A stretch of 64,000 nucleotides of DNA from Leucobacter sp. Psy1 (GCF_020096995.1 NZ_CP083692.1:2728001-2792000); one strand, 5' to 3'; numbered from the stretch's first letter, positions 8,477-17,204 are shown. Program-made: numbers and translations. The notes: a model not told the origin generated them from the sequence alone.

Positions 8477-9829
8477 ATGGTACAGAACAGGCAAATGACC
8501 CTCACCACATTCGTCATGCCCCTGGGCTACCACCGCAACAGCTGGAGACGCCCCGGCAGTCGCGCGGAAGAGGTGCCGGGACTCGACTACCTCACCGACA
8601 TCGCTCAGATGGCGGAGGCGGCGAAGCTGGACGCACTCTTCTTCGGAGATGTGGTCCATGCGACATCCACGATGCGGGGCGACACCATGATGAACGGGTT
8701 CTACGAACCCATGACGACGCTCGCCGCACTCGCCGCCCGCACCTCCCGCATCGGTCTCATCGGGACGATGTCGACGTCACTGAACGAGCCCTACAACGTT
8801 GCACGGCAGCTCGCCTCTCTCGACCATCTCTCCAACGGTCGCGCAGGGTGGAACATCGTGACATCGGCCGACGGATTTCAGAACTTCGGTATGGAGAACA
8901 CACCTCCTCCGGAGGATCGGTATCGTCGAGCGGCGGAGTTCGTGAACGTGGTGCAGGCGCTCTGGGACAGTTGGTCGGATGACGCGGTCATCGCCGACCG
9001 CGAGTCCGGGCACTGGCTCGACACCGACCGCCTCCGTCCGATCGACTTCGTCGGGGAACATTTCGCTGTCGCGGGCCCGCTCAACATGCCGCGCCCTCCC
9101 CAGGGGCACCCGGTACTCGTGCAGGCCGGCTCGTCCGGCCCCGGGATGGCGCTCGGCACTTCAGTCGCTGATGCCATCTACACCGCCCAACCCGACTACG
9201 ACCGGGCACTGGAGTTCTACGCGTCGTGCAAGCGGATGGTGTCCGAGGCCGGCCGCGACCCGAACCTCGTACGCGTGCTGCCGGGAATCGTCCCCGTCGT
9301 CGCCGAGACACAGCGCGAGGCGGATGCGATCGCCCGGGAGCTCAGTTCGTTCCTAGACGTCGAGCAGGGTCGCATGCAGATCTCCGGAGACCTCGGCGTC
9401 GATCTGAGCGAACTCGAGCTCGATCTTCCCATTCCCGACGCCTCGTTCAGCCAGATCGGATCGCTCTCAAGCCGACAAGCGATCTATCGTCGCAAATCGG
9501 TGGAGCAGGGGCTCACGCTGCGTGAGCTCATCTTCGACCGGGCACGGTCGACCGGGCACATGTGGATCGCGGGGACACCGGCGACCGTTGCCGATCGCAT
9601 GCAACAGTGGTTCGAGAGTCGTGCGTGCGATGGGTTCAACCTGAATGCGCCATTCAACCCAGAGGGGTTCGCACGCATCTGCGATCTCCTCGTGCCCGAA
9701 CTGCAAGCGCGCGGACTCTTCCGCGAAGAGTACGAGGAGCGCACGCTTCGCGGGCACCTCGGCCTGGCGCGCAACGACCTCCGCTTCGCCGGAACCCGCT
9801 CGGAGCAGACGCCCGAGGTACTGCGATGA
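8477..9829 (+). CDS. NtaA/SnaA/DszA-type flavin-dependent monooxygenase (LLM class)
   Basis: A bacterial-luciferase-fold monooxygenase of 450 residues. The family pattern is visible in the early LDALFFGDVVHA, in SLDHLSNGRAGWNIVTS, and in the C-terminal AGTPATVADRMQQWFESRACDGFNL. NtaA/DszA-type enzymes use FMNH2 supplied by a separate reductase to oxygenate organic substrates such as nitrilotriacetate or thiophene compounds. The reductase-regulator fusion at 1-1065 is the natural partner. An AAGGAG site lies just upstream of the ATG at 8477. The gene overlaps the CocE-type hydrolase start by 4 nt (ATGA), indicating coupling. The substrate is unknown. Confidence 0.9.
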   Translation: MVQNRQMTLTTFVMPLGYHRNSWRRPGSRAEEVPGLDYLTDIAQMAEAAKLDALFFGDVVHATSTMRGDTMMNGFYEPMTTLAALAARTSRIGLIGTMSTSLNEPYNVARQLASLDHLSNGRAGWNIVTSADGFQNFGMENTPPPEDRYRRAAEFVNVVQALWDSWSDDAVIADRESGHWLDTDRLRPIDFVGEHFAVAGPLNMPRPPQGHPVLVQAGSSGPGMALGTSVADAIYTAQPDYDRALEFYASCKRMVSEAGRDPNLVRVLPGIVPVVAETQREADAIARELSSFLDVEQGRMQISGDLGVDLSELELDLPIPDASFSQIGSLSSRQAIYRRKSVEQGLTLRELIFDRARSTGHMWIAGTPATVADRMQQWFESRACDGFNLNAPFNPEGFARICDLLVPELQARGLFREEYEERTLRGHLGLARNDLRFAGTRSEQTPEVLR

Positions 9830-11505
9830 CTTCCGACGTCATCATGCGCCGGGGGCAGGATCCGAGCACCGTCGTGGGAAAACCGCCGCCACCTCCACTA
9901 CGGCACGAGGTTGTCGAACTGCAGGTGCGCAATCACGAGATGCTCCTCGAACGGGACTTCCCGGTCGAACTGCGAGACGGGGTGACGATCTATCTGGATG
10001 TGTACCGACCATCGGCTTCGGCCCGAGAGCTGCCGGTGCTGCTCGCCTGGGGTCCGTATGGGAAGCACTGGGTGAGCTCGCGCACCTTCCCGGGTTCCGG
10101 TGTCGATCCGGCGTGGATCTCGGACTACACCGGATTCGAGGCGCCCGATCCGGCCTACTGGACACGGCACGGGTACGCCGTAGCGCTCGCCGACCCCCGC
10201 GGCCTGTGGCACTCGGAGGGCGACTTCTCCCACAATGGCCCTCGCGAACGCGACGATCTCTACGACACCATCGAAGCGCTCGGCGCGGCGCCATGGTCGA
10301 ACGGAAACGTCGGCATGCTGGGCGTCTCCTACCTCGCGGGCAGCCAGTATCAAGCAGCTGCTGCGCGTCCGCCGTCGCTCAAAGCGATCAGTCCCTGGGA
10401 GTGCTTCGCCGACTGGTATCGCGAGTTCGCTACTCATGGGGGCATCCCGGAAACAGGATTCAGGCCCCGCGTGTCGACCAACGTCTCCTACGGACTCTCA
10501 CTCACGGAGGATACCGCTGCGAATCTCGACGCGCACCCGTACGACGACGAGTACTACGCGGAGAAGTACGGAGACTTCGAAGCCGTCGATATCCCTGCAT
10601 ATGTCGTGGCCTCGTGGAGCGATCACGGTCTCCACACCCGCGGCACGCTCAACGCCTTCACCGCGCTCGCGTCTCCGCACAAGTGGCTTGAGGTGCACGG
10701 CCAGAAGAAGTGGGCGTACTTCTACCAGCCCGAGAGCGTCGAACGCCAGCGCGCGTTCTTCGACACCTACCTCCTCGGGAGAGAGCGCCGCCTCGACACC
10801 TGGCCACGGGTGAGCGTCGAAGTGCGTGACGCGGATGCCGCTCACGGGAGCACTTGGCGGTCCCTGGCCGTCTGGCCACCCGAACATCCGGTCTCGACAC
10901 TGCACCTCGATGCCGAGTCGGGCCAGCTCCGCCGCGACCCAGAACCACGGGAAACTCGGACCACCATAGACCCGATCTCAGGCTCAGCGGACTTCGTCCA
11001 CGAGTTCACCGCAGATGCGGATGTCATCGGCCCCATGGCGCTCTCGCTCTGGTTGAGCGCTGACGACGCGACGGACGCGGATGTCTTCGTCATCGCTCGC
11101 AAATTCACGCGGGATGGCGAGGAGGTACGTTTCCCCTTCAACGCGCTGTTCGCCGATGGCCCGGTCGGCCTCGGTTGGCTCCGCGCCAGTCATCGCGAAA
11201 TCGACCCCGCTCGTTCGACGGCGCTCGTCCCCTGGCATCCGCACCAGCGGCCAGTGCCGATGAGACCGGGCGTAGCCGAGCGACTCGATATCGAGATCTG
11301 GGCCTCGGGAACCAGATTCCAGAGAGGAGATCGGCTCATCGTGACGGTGCAGGGACGTGACTTCGTGAAGCGGCCGCCACGGGATGGGGTCCCTCCCCTG
11401 CAGATTCTGCACGAGGACCTCCGCAATCACGGCACCTGGACCATATTCACCGGCCCCGGGCATCCCTCCTCGCTGCGATACTCCTCGAGCCCACCCCTCT
11501 CCTGA
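9826..11505 (+). CDS. CocE/NonD family alpha/beta hydrolase
   Basis: A serine hydrolase of 559 residues in the X-Pro dipeptidyl-peptidase/cocaine esterase family. Landmarks are the early LRDGVTIYLDVYRP, the oxyanion tyrosine region WGPYGKH, the nucleophile elbow GVSYLAG, an Asp in ASWSDHG, a His in LEVHGQKKW, and the C-terminal jelly-roll domain (GPMALSLWLSADDATDADVFV to VTVQGRDF). Such enzymes cleave esters or amides. The ATG at 9826 overlaps the monooxygenase stop (ATGA); the longer in-frame start lies inside that gene and is rejected. As last gene of the rightward operon, it probably hydrolyses an ester or amide intermediate. Confidence 0.88.
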   Translation: MTSDVIMRRGQDPSTVVGKPPPPPLRHEVVELQVRNHEMLLERDFPVELRDGVTIYLDVYRPSASARELPVLLAWGPYGKHWVSSRTFPGSGVDPAWISDYTGFEAPDPAYWTRHGYAVALADPRGLWHSEGDFSHNGPRERDDLYDTIEALGAAPWSNGNVGMLGVSYLAGSQYQAAAARPPSLKAISPWECFADWYREFATHGGIPETGFRPRVSTNVSYGLSLTEDTAANLDAHPYDDEYYAEKYGDFEAVDIPAYVVASWSDHGLHTRGTLNAFTALASPHKWLEVHGQKKWAYFYQPESVERQRAFFDTYLLGRERRLDTWPRVSVEVRDADAAHGSTWRSLAVWPPEHPVSTLHLDAESGQLRRDPEPRETRTTIDPISGSADFVHEFTADADVIGPMALSLWLSADDATDADVFVIARKFTRDGEEVRFPFNALFADGPVGLGWLRASHREIDPARSTALVPWHPHQRPVPMRPGVAERLDIEIWASGTRFQRGDRLIVTVQGRDFVKRPPRDGVPPLQILHEDLRNHGTWTIFTGPGHPSSLRYSSSPPLS

Positions 11506-11527
11506 GTATCCGCCGGATCGCCCGCGC

Positions 11528-11974
11528 TCAGGCGCCTCGGTCGACCGCGTCGATGACCGCGGTGAGTTCATCGCGCAGTGCCATCAGCCGCTCCACGGGA
11601 ACACCCAGCCGATCCACCACCGCCGGAGGCACCTCGAGAGCTCGTTCGCGCAACGCCCAGCCCGCCTCGGTCGGCACGAGACTGAACGTCCGCTCGTCGC
11701 CCTCGACGGCGGTGCGCGTCACGAGACCGGCGTGTTCCAAACGCTTCACGATCGGCGAGAGGGTGGCCGCGTCCATGCGCAGCATCTCGCTGACCTCCCG
11801 GAAGCGGAGCGGCGCATCGCCCCAGAGCGCGAGCATGACGAGGTACTGGGGATGGGTCAGACCGAGCGGTTCGAGAATCGGACGGTACACGCCGATGACG
11901 CTCCGGCTCGCCACCGCGAGGGCGAAGCAGACCTGCCGGTCGAGTTCGAGGGCGTCCTCAAGTTCCTGACTCAC
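11528..11974 (-). CDS. OhrR-like MarR family redox regulator
   Basis: A protein of 148 residues closely matching the OhrR branch of MarR regulators: LDRQVCFALAVASRSVIGVYRP includes the N-terminal peroxide-sensing cysteine (Cys16) and is followed by LGLTHPQYLVMLALW. The winged helix spans about residues 45-100. I chose GTG at 11974 rather than the longer GTG at 12001, because a TAGACT -10 box (11982-11987) lies exactly 7 nt upstream, the leaderless pattern seen repeatedly in this window. No ohr peroxidase gene is adjacent. The divergent gene encodes a zinc-ribbon protein. Regulation is probably by binding the two palindromes at 11991-12039. Confidence 0.85.
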   Translation of the reverse strand: MSQELEDALELDRQVCFALAVASRSVIGVYRPILEPLGLTHPQYLVMLALWGDAPLRFREVSEMLRMDAATLSPIVKRLEHAGLVTRTAVEGDERTFSLVPTEAGWALRERALEVPPAVVDRLGVPVERLMALRDELTAVIDAVDRGA

Positions 11975-11981
11975 ACCCGGC

Positions 11982-11987
11982 AGTCTA
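11982..11987 (-). promoter_or_regulatory. -10 box TAGACT, leaderless OhrR-like gene
   Basis: TAGACT on the minus strand is followed by 7 nt and then the GTG at 11974. The predicted transcription start coincides with the start codon. Confidence 0.6.
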
Positions 11988-11990
11988 TCT

Positions 11991-12039
11991 CGTTTGTGCA
12001 CGAACGAAGCGTGCTAGAATTTCATTCGTGCGCAAACGA
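11991..12039. promoter_or_regulatory. Paired operators between divergent genes
   Basis: Two related near-palindromes are centred 33 bp apart. The left is GTTTGTGCACGAA at 11992-12004 and the right is TTCGTGCGCAAAC at 12025-12037; they are mutual inverted repeats with 12 of 13 matches. They overlap the region expected for both divergent promoters, and the right one covers the start codon of the 12028 gene. Binding of the OhrR-like protein here is inferred. Confidence 0.6.
12015..12020 (+). promoter_or_regulatory. -10 box TAGAAT, leaderless zinc-ribbon gene
   Basis: TAGAAT is followed by 7 nt and the GTG at 12028. TTTGTG at 11993-11998 could serve as the -35 element with a 16-nt spacer. Confidence 0.6.
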
Positions 12040-12303
12040 AAGAGACCCAAGCGCCACCTCTGGCACAAGACGCCGTGGGATGGCCAGCCCGGATTCTGGG
12101 CCGCAGTGAACCGGTTCTTCTACCAGTTCGAAGGACCGGCGCAGCTCGGCGACCGCAATGAGCCCGCCTACGTTCCGCCTGCCGACCCGAAGTGTCCCAT
12201 CTGCGGAGCGTCCATGCACGAGCACCGCATCGATCGCGGCGGCCCCGGGAAGCCCACCCACATGAAGTGCCCGCCTGCACAGGAGACGCGCCTCTCCGAC
12301 TGA
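12028..12303 (+). CDS. Small basic zinc-ribbon-like protein
   Basis: A protein of 91 residues that I cannot place in a named family. The N-terminus is very basic (RKRKRPKRH), a middle stretch is aromatic (WAAVNRFFYQF), and the C-terminal half holds CPICG (C56, C59), HEH (H64-H66) and KCP (C81), enough for one zinc site. The GTG start is set by the -10 box TAGAAT 7 nt upstream, so the mRNA is probably leaderless. It is transcribed divergently from the OhrR-like regulator and shares its operator region, suggesting induction by the same redox signal. That link is inference. Confidence 0.72.
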   Translation: MRKRKRPKRHLWHKTPWDGQPGFWAAVNRFFYQFEGPAQLGDRNEPAYVPPADPKCPICGASMHEHRIDRGGPGKPTHMKCPPAQETRLSD

Positions 12304-12310
12304 AGCGCCA

Positions 12311-12316
12311 TAGGCT
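12311..12316 (+). promoter_or_regulatory. -10 box TAGGCT, leaderless membrane-protein gene
   Basis: TAGGCT is followed by 6 nt and the GTG at 12323. Confidence 0.55.
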
Positions 12317-12322
12317 GAGTGG

Positions 12323-14176
12323 GTGCGAGACGAACAGACTCCGGACGACGACCACGCGACCCGCGCCCGGCGCAGGGAGGCGCTCTCCGGCCTCGCGCAC
12401 GGCACACTCACCGCCCTGGTCGGGGGCGGCATCTGCGCGATCTTCGTGTTCGCCTGGACCCACGCGGTCGCCACCGCAGACGCGTACGAATCCGGCGAGT
12501 ACGTGCCCTACCCGACCGAAGCCGTCGGCCTGCCCGGCAGGATCGGACTCTGGCTGGCGTGCGCAGTCGGCCTCACACTGATCGCCGTCGGCATCGCCGG
12601 CGTCGTTCGCGGGATCCTCGCACTCGCGACCGCCCGGCGCGGCCCCGCCCGCAGCACGGCGCGACCTTCACCGCACCCGGGAGGGTCGATCGCCTCGCAC
12701 GTCCTCCTCGGGGTCCACCGGACGCGGGGAATGCTGCCGCCCCGACTCGCACGCGCACTCGCCACCGCACTGCCCTGGTTCCTCATCGTGGCGCTGACGC
12801 TCGCCACCGAACCCCGCATGATGTTCGCCGCACCGATGCTCGCCTTCTTCGGCTCCCTGCTCGGCCGCGGCCTCTACGCCGCGCGGCCGGCCGCGCGCTG
12901 GGCCCGTCCCCTGGTCGTAACAGGCGTACCCGTGCTCCTCGCCGCCCCATTGATTCTCGGCTCGCTCCGCCCCGGCCAGTGGACGATCCCCCTCGCCTTC
13001 CTCATCGGTGCCGAGATCGGCGCGCACCTCGGGGAGCTGCGCGAACGCACTGTCGGCGCGCGTCCGCGCATCCTCGCCCGCGAGTTCGCAGGGGTCACCC
13101 ACGTCGGCGACGCGGGAGGCGTGCGCTTCGATGTGTCTCCGCTGCTACGCACGCCCACGCGGAAAGAACGGGAAGAGTTCACCAGAACGTGGCCGCAACT
13201 GTCTCGTACCGATGACGTCATCCGCGTACGCCTGATCAGCTTTGTCACGGCGTTGTTCCCGGTCGGACTCCTCGCGCTCGGGTACGGCATGGTGAAGGAA
13301 GTGCTCGAGGGCGGCGACGATCGGCCGTCGCAGCTGCTCGGCATGTCAGCGATCATGTCGCTGATGCTCCTCGCCGGCGCGATCCTCGTCTGGTGGAGCA
13401 CCCGGCAACGCGCGCGACTCACCCGCGCGAGGGACCATCTCGCCTACACCCAGTTCGCCGCAGCCAACGGGCTCGACTATCTCCCCCGCCCAGCCGCTTC
13501 GCCCGACGGCTTCGACGTGCTCACTCGCACTATGCGCGCTCGCGACGTTCCGCGCGAACTCCTCTTCGCGAATCGGGAATCGGCGCAGACGGACGGCCCG
13601 GGCGACGGTCGCACCCACTTCGGCGGCGTCTGCGTACTCGAGGTCGCCGTGCCGCTGCCGAACATTCGACTCCGGTCGCGACAACACCGCACGCCGGCAT
13701 TCTCGGCGTACGCTGCGCCCGCACGCGATCAGCGCCTCTCACTCGAGGGCGACTTCGATCGCTTCTTCGAGATGAGCGTACCGAAGGGATACGAGCGCGA
13801 CGCCCTCTACCTGTTCACTCCCGACGTGATGGCGTGGCTCATCGACGACGTGCAGAGCTTCGACGTCGAACTCATCGACCACTCGGTCATCCTCCGGTCG
13901 CGCCGAGACGTCGTCACCCGCAACCCCGAAGATTGGCAGCGCATCGCGACGGCGCTGAGCGCCATCGGCAGGCGAGTGCAGCAGTGGGAGCGGTGGCGCG
14001 ACGATCGGACCGCAGCGAGCGGGAGCGCACTGCTCGAGATGGAGACGCGAGGCCGGTCGGCGACGGTCGGTGTCGGCGGTCGGCGGCTGCGCCTCGGCAT
14101 CGGGGCCGGAGCGATCTTCGCGGCGGCGTTCACCAGCATCTACCTGACCCTGACGCTGCTCTCGACCTCGATGTGA
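12323..14176 (+). CDS. Multispan membrane protein of unknown function
   Basis: A membrane protein of 617 residues not recognised as a named family. Hydrophobic segments appear near residues 25-47, 75-97, 145-190 (probably two), 198-225, 303-320, 336-355 and close to the C-terminus (592-612). A large soluble region at about 360-590 lies before the last helix and ends with MSVPKGYERDALYLFTPDVM and DDVQSFDVELIDHSVILRSR, a segment that looks like a folded alpha/beta domain. The GTG start is supported by TAGGCT 6 nt upstream. It is a single gene, 19 nt after the zinc-ribbon gene but with its own promoter. No function is proposed. Confidence 0.78.
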   Translation: MRDEQTPDDDHATRARRREALSGLAHGTLTALVGGGICAIFVFAWTHAVATADAYESGEYVPYPTEAVGLPGRIGLWLACAVGLTLIAVGIAGVVRGILALATARRGPARSTARPSPHPGGSIASHVLLGVHRTRGMLPPRLARALATALPWFLIVALTLATEPRMMFAAPMLAFFGSLLGRGLYAARPAARWARPLVVTGVPVLLAAPLILGSLRPGQWTIPLAFLIGAEIGAHLGELRERTVGARPRILAREFAGVTHVGDAGGVRFDVSPLLRTPTRKEREEFTRTWPQLSRTDDVIRVRLISFVTALFPVGLLALGYGMVKEVLEGGDDRPSQLLGMSAIMSLMLLAGAILVWWSTRQRARLTRARDHLAYTQFAAANGLDYLPRPAASPDGFDVLTRTMRARDVPRELLFANRESAQTDGPGDGRTHFGGVCVLEVAVPLPNIRLRSRQHRTPAFSAYAAPARDQRLSLEGDFDRFFEMSVPKGYERDALYLFTPDVMAWLIDDVQSFDVELIDHSVILRSRRDVVTRNPEDWQRIATALSAIGRRVQQWERWRDDRTAASGSALLEMETRGRSATVGVGGRRLRLGIGAGAIFAAAFTSIYLTLTLLSTSM

Positions 14177-14214
14177 GGCGGCACGGAAGCCACCGGGCAC
14201 GAACCGCGCCGGAC

Positions 14215-14301
14215 ACAAAAGAACCCCCTCCATGTAGAAGCTAGGAGGGGGTTCAGTGGCTCCGACGGGCGTCGATCCCGTGACCTCACGATTTTCAGTC
14301 G
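14215..14301. repeat. Left attachment repeat with 3' fragment of tRNA-Phe
   Basis: An 87-bp exact copy of 18327-18413. It carries the tRNA terminator hairpin (arms GAACCCCCTC and GAGGGGGTTC) and the last 45 nt of tRNA-Phe (14257-14301), including T arm and anticodon, but lacks the 5' half, so it is not a functional tRNA. Sequence identity ends abruptly at 14302. It marks one end of the integrated element. Confidence 0.9.
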
Positions 14302-14474
14302 ATTCAATCAGAGCAGAGCATTCCAACACTCAGACTAGGTGAAAGGATATCCTCTCGCAAGCGCCTGTCCGATCGCAGTACCTTCAGGGATGGCCCCATA
14401 GGGTACCTTCGACACAAAGAACGATGTCGGCAAGACACGCCTTGCCGTTACTCCTGGTCGCGAAGGGGACCAAT

Positions 14475-15374
14475 ATGGCATACACCTCACGAACCCTGGT
14501 GCTGCTCCCTCTTCGGGCCGCTAACGTCGTATGGATACCGTCCCCTCCATCTGACGCACTAGTTCCAACGCCGACTGCTCAGCGAGTCGTTGAATTCGAT
14601 TCTTCTCGCCCGATAACTGAAGTCATCGTAGAGACTTTTCACAAGGACCTTGCCGAGAGCGACGAGTTCGGTGGAGCCTGGATACCCGACTTATTCGGGG
14701 TCCAAATCGCTGCTCAACACAATGCCCCCCTCCACGCCTCAGACCTCACCCCTGTTACGTTTTGGGAGGATTCCAAGGGCCTCGTAAATTTCTCACGAAT
14801 TCCCTTCTTGAACGGACACCTCAGTGCCGACGATCTTGACCGCACTTATGCTGCAAGTTACCTCAAACAACAACCTCAAGTAATCTATGCAATCCCGGTC
14901 CAAGGTCTTGGCGCCGCCGGCGGGCCGGACCTATATCTGCTCTCAAACCTCGCTTGGCTCGGAGTTGGCCTCATCCTGAGCGAGGGTGTGATGGTGGGAA
15001 AGAAGGTGCTCAAAGAGCACCAACTTACAACAGAAGCTCGAAGAATGGCGAGAAGCTTCGAAGAGCGAGGGATCCGCGGAGTTGAGTCGATACGCCTATG
15101 GGCCTGTACTCGCGAATCCTGGGATACCGCCGATGCCGCAAGGAAGCTCGGGGTGTCCGACGAGATGATGGAATCCATCTTCGGCGCACTGGGTTATGTG
15201 CAGCGAGCCGGCGATGGCACCTGGAGGCTTGGACACCTCAGGGGCTCTCTCCTTAAACAGCAGGAATGGATAAACGCCGAGCCTGAGGCCGAGATTGTTA
15301 CACCGCCGGACCATAAGCGTTCCCGCCGAAGCCGCGCTTTCAGGGCACTCAGGCGGCTCTTCTCCCGAGAGTAG
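14475..15374 (+). CDS. Unknown protein on the tRNA-Phe element
   Basis: A protein of 299 residues without a recognised family. The first half is predicted mixed alpha/beta (FDSSRPITEVIVETFHKDL), a hydrophobic segment occurs near residues 150-172 (LYLLSNLAWLGVGLILSEGVMVG), and a C-terminal portion (SWDTADAARKLGVSDEMMESIFGALGYVQRAGDGTWRLG) looks like a small winged-helix-like domain before a very basic tail. The ATG at 14475 is preceded by a good AAGGGG ribosome-binding site 6 nt away; the longer start at 14424 lacks one. Its end overlaps the oppositely oriented integrase by 26 bp. It is a cargo gene of the element. Confidence 0.7.
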   Translation: MAYTSRTLVLLPLRAANVVWIPSPPSDALVPTPTAQRVVEFDSSRPITEVIVETFHKDLAESDEFGGAWIPDLFGVQIAAQHNAPLHASDLTPVTFWEDSKGLVNFSRIPFLNGHLSADDLDRTYAASYLKQQPQVIYAIPVQGLGAAGGPDLYLLSNLAWLGVGLILSEGVMVGKKVLKEHQLTTEARRMARSFEERGIRGVESIRLWACTRESWDTADAARKLGVSDEMMESIFGALGYVQRAGDGTWRLGHLRGSLLKQQEWINAEPEAEIVTPPDHKRSRRSRAFRALRRLFSRE

Positions 15375-16068
15375 CTTCGAGTTCAAGGTAAGCCGAGAGC
15401 TTCGCACCAGCACCACGGATGCGTTCCGCGTTGCTGTGCGCGTAGAGTTCGGTGACTGCGATGCTCGCGTGCCCCATAATCTCCTGCACCTCGTGTACCG
15501 GCACCCCAGCTCTTAGGAACAGCGTGCAGGCGGTGTGCCGCAGGTCATGGAATCGCAGAGGGCTCTCCCCCGCAGGGTATCGCCGGATGTCATCGCGCCA
15601 TGTCTCCCACTTGATCGCGCGCGCCAAATTCTTACTCGTGAGCTTTCCACCCCTCAGGCCGGGGAAGACGAGGTCAAGGTCGCCCTTGTCGCGGATCGCC
15701 TCGGCAAGCACCGGCTCCAGTTGCTCGAGGATAGGCACGGAACGCACGAGGTGGCTTTTCGGCCTCCTTGCGTGCTCTTCTTGGCGTCCGTCCTCATCGA
15801 GGCTGGTCGCGCGGCGGACATGCATGAGTCCGTCATTCAAGGCGACGTCTCGAACGAGCAGGCCGGACCCTTCGCCAAGTCTGAAGTCTCCGTAGCCGAG
15901 ACCTTGGAGCGCACGGCGATACTCCCCCGCGGGGACGCGCAAGAACAACTGCGTGAGTTCCGCGGGTTCGAGCGCGCGTGCTACCGGGTCCGGCTTCTCT
16001 TCTCGGCCAACTTCGATCTGCCTAACGGGGTTCTCTGCAATAAGTCTCGCTTTCACGGCCCGCTTCAT
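15349..16068 (-). pseudogene. Tyrosine recombinase, N-terminally truncated integrase
   Basis: The 239-residue frame keeps a full phage-integrase catalytic domain: the Arg in FRLGEGSG, the Lys in RRPKSHLVRS, HDLRH, the MGHAS His and the Tyr nucleophile in ELYAHSN. What is missing is the DNA core-binding domain; the frame begins at KRAVKARLIAENPV, normally the final helix of that domain, and an in-frame TGA lies 10 codons upstream. Nothing resembling the lost domain is visible in 16069-16247. Full-length relatives are usually about 350-400 residues. It probably integrated this element at tRNA-Phe and later decayed, though expression of the fragment cannot be excluded. Confidence 0.8.
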
Positions 16069-16247
16069 GAGTCGGGAGAGTATTAACAGGAGTCAGCTTC
16101 CTCTGCCGTGTCATTGATCTGCCCGCGGAGTAGGCACACCATTTAGAAACGCTTTTCTCAAGGAAGACAAAGCTCATGCCGTCAAGCCTTTCCGGGCTTC
16201 AGCAGAACCCGCATCCGGAATTCGTTCGATACCCGAAAGGTCCGGGC

Positions 16248-17180
16248 TTATAGCCCGAAACTTGCGCCGGGCTGCCTGTCACCTCTTGACGTCAATAACT
16301 CACCATCAGAAGCTGCATAAATCGGATAGCCCGACTGCGGGTCGCTTTCACTCAGAGTCAGCGTCCAGCTGCAAGCCTTCAATGAACCAACATCTACGAG
16401 ACTCGCCCCAATCAGAGGAAATACTGCATTCATCTGCACAGCAAGGGAGGTCAGCACTCTATCTTCGTCGGGCGCAAATACCATCCAGTCAGACGTGGTC
16501 GGGATAAGTCCTGAGAATTCTTCAAGAGATTCAATAAGCTTCGCCCCATCGGGCATCTTTCCGCTTTGGCTTGACGCACCATGCAATGCAACAACAGCCG
16601 GCCCATTGTCGATCTGGAAGGTAACCCAGTCATATGGCTGATGACTCGCCTTGTGATCTAGTAAATTCCGGTACTCTCGAGCCTCCCGAAGCAATGACAT
16701 AGCTTCATCGCCTCCAAGCGCCCGAGGCTCAAGCCAATTTAAGAACTTCTCATTCGAACGATGCGGCACTTCTCCTAGTATGTCGCGAAATCGCGAATAG
16801 AGACTTGATAGCGCAGAGAGGGTTGAGTAGTAAGTCTGATAGAAATCGTGAACTGCCCCATAGAGGGTCTGCTGCATAGAATTAGTGGGCTCATCAAACG
16901 AGGGAATACTGCTCACGTTCACGAACGCTCGGCGTGCAGCATGGACATTGTCACGCTGAGCGATCAGTCTATTGAAGGATTCTTGAAGGTCCCGTATCGC
17001 ATATCGGACCGGGGCTTCAATTTTCCAGTGTGAGGTCTCGTGAACCCAGTACTCAACGTATCCTTTCCCAACCTTGAAGAACTGGAACTCTGAGCCGTAC
17101 ACACGTGAACAGTACCAGCAACAGCCGACGAACAGGGGACCGCGATATGGTTCCCCGTCAGGCTCTGGTGCACTAGCCAC
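16248..17180 (-). CDS. Unknown protein with Cys cluster and HEPN-like RxxxxH motif
   Basis: A 310-residue protein, unrecognised as a whole. The N-terminus has a Cys cluster GCCWYC (C20, C21, C24). A largely helical middle (60-180) ends with EYRNLLDHKASH, in which R171 and H176 make the RxxxxH pattern of HEPN ribonuclease or binding domains. The C-terminal third is strand-rich. The GTG at 17180 has no convincing ribosome-binding site; coupling to the gene 24 nt upstream is likely. It is last of a three-gene operon on the tRNA-Phe element. A palindrome CGGGCT-TAT-AGCCCG overlaps its stop codon. An RNase-like effector role is conceivable but only inferred. Confidence 0.68.
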   Translation of the reverse strand: MASAPEPDGEPYRGPLFVGCCWYCSRVYGSEFQFFKVGKGYVEYWVHETSHWKIEAPVRYAIRDLQESFNRLIAQRDNVHAARRAFVNVSSIPSFDEPTNSMQQTLYGAVHDFYQTYYSTLSALSSLYSRFRDILGEVPHRSNEKFLNWLEPRALGGDEAMSLLREAREYRNLLDHKASHQPYDWVTFQIDNGPAVVALHGASSQSGKMPDGAKLIESLEEFSGLIPTTSDWMVFAPDEDRVLTSLAVQMNAVFPLIGASLVDVGSLKACSWTLTLSESDPQSGYPIYAASDGELLTSRGDRQPGASFGL

Positions 17181-17204
17181 CCGCGCTTCGGTAGCACCAT
17201 TCGG

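Noticed and set aside
11384-12109. Rightward frame across the OhrR-like gene
   Set aside because: It is antisense to a clear MarR/OhrR protein and crosses two promoters.
14254-14330. A second tRNA-Phe gene at the left repeat
   Set aside because: Only the 3' 45 nt are present; the D arm and 5' acceptor strand are missing, so it cannot fold.
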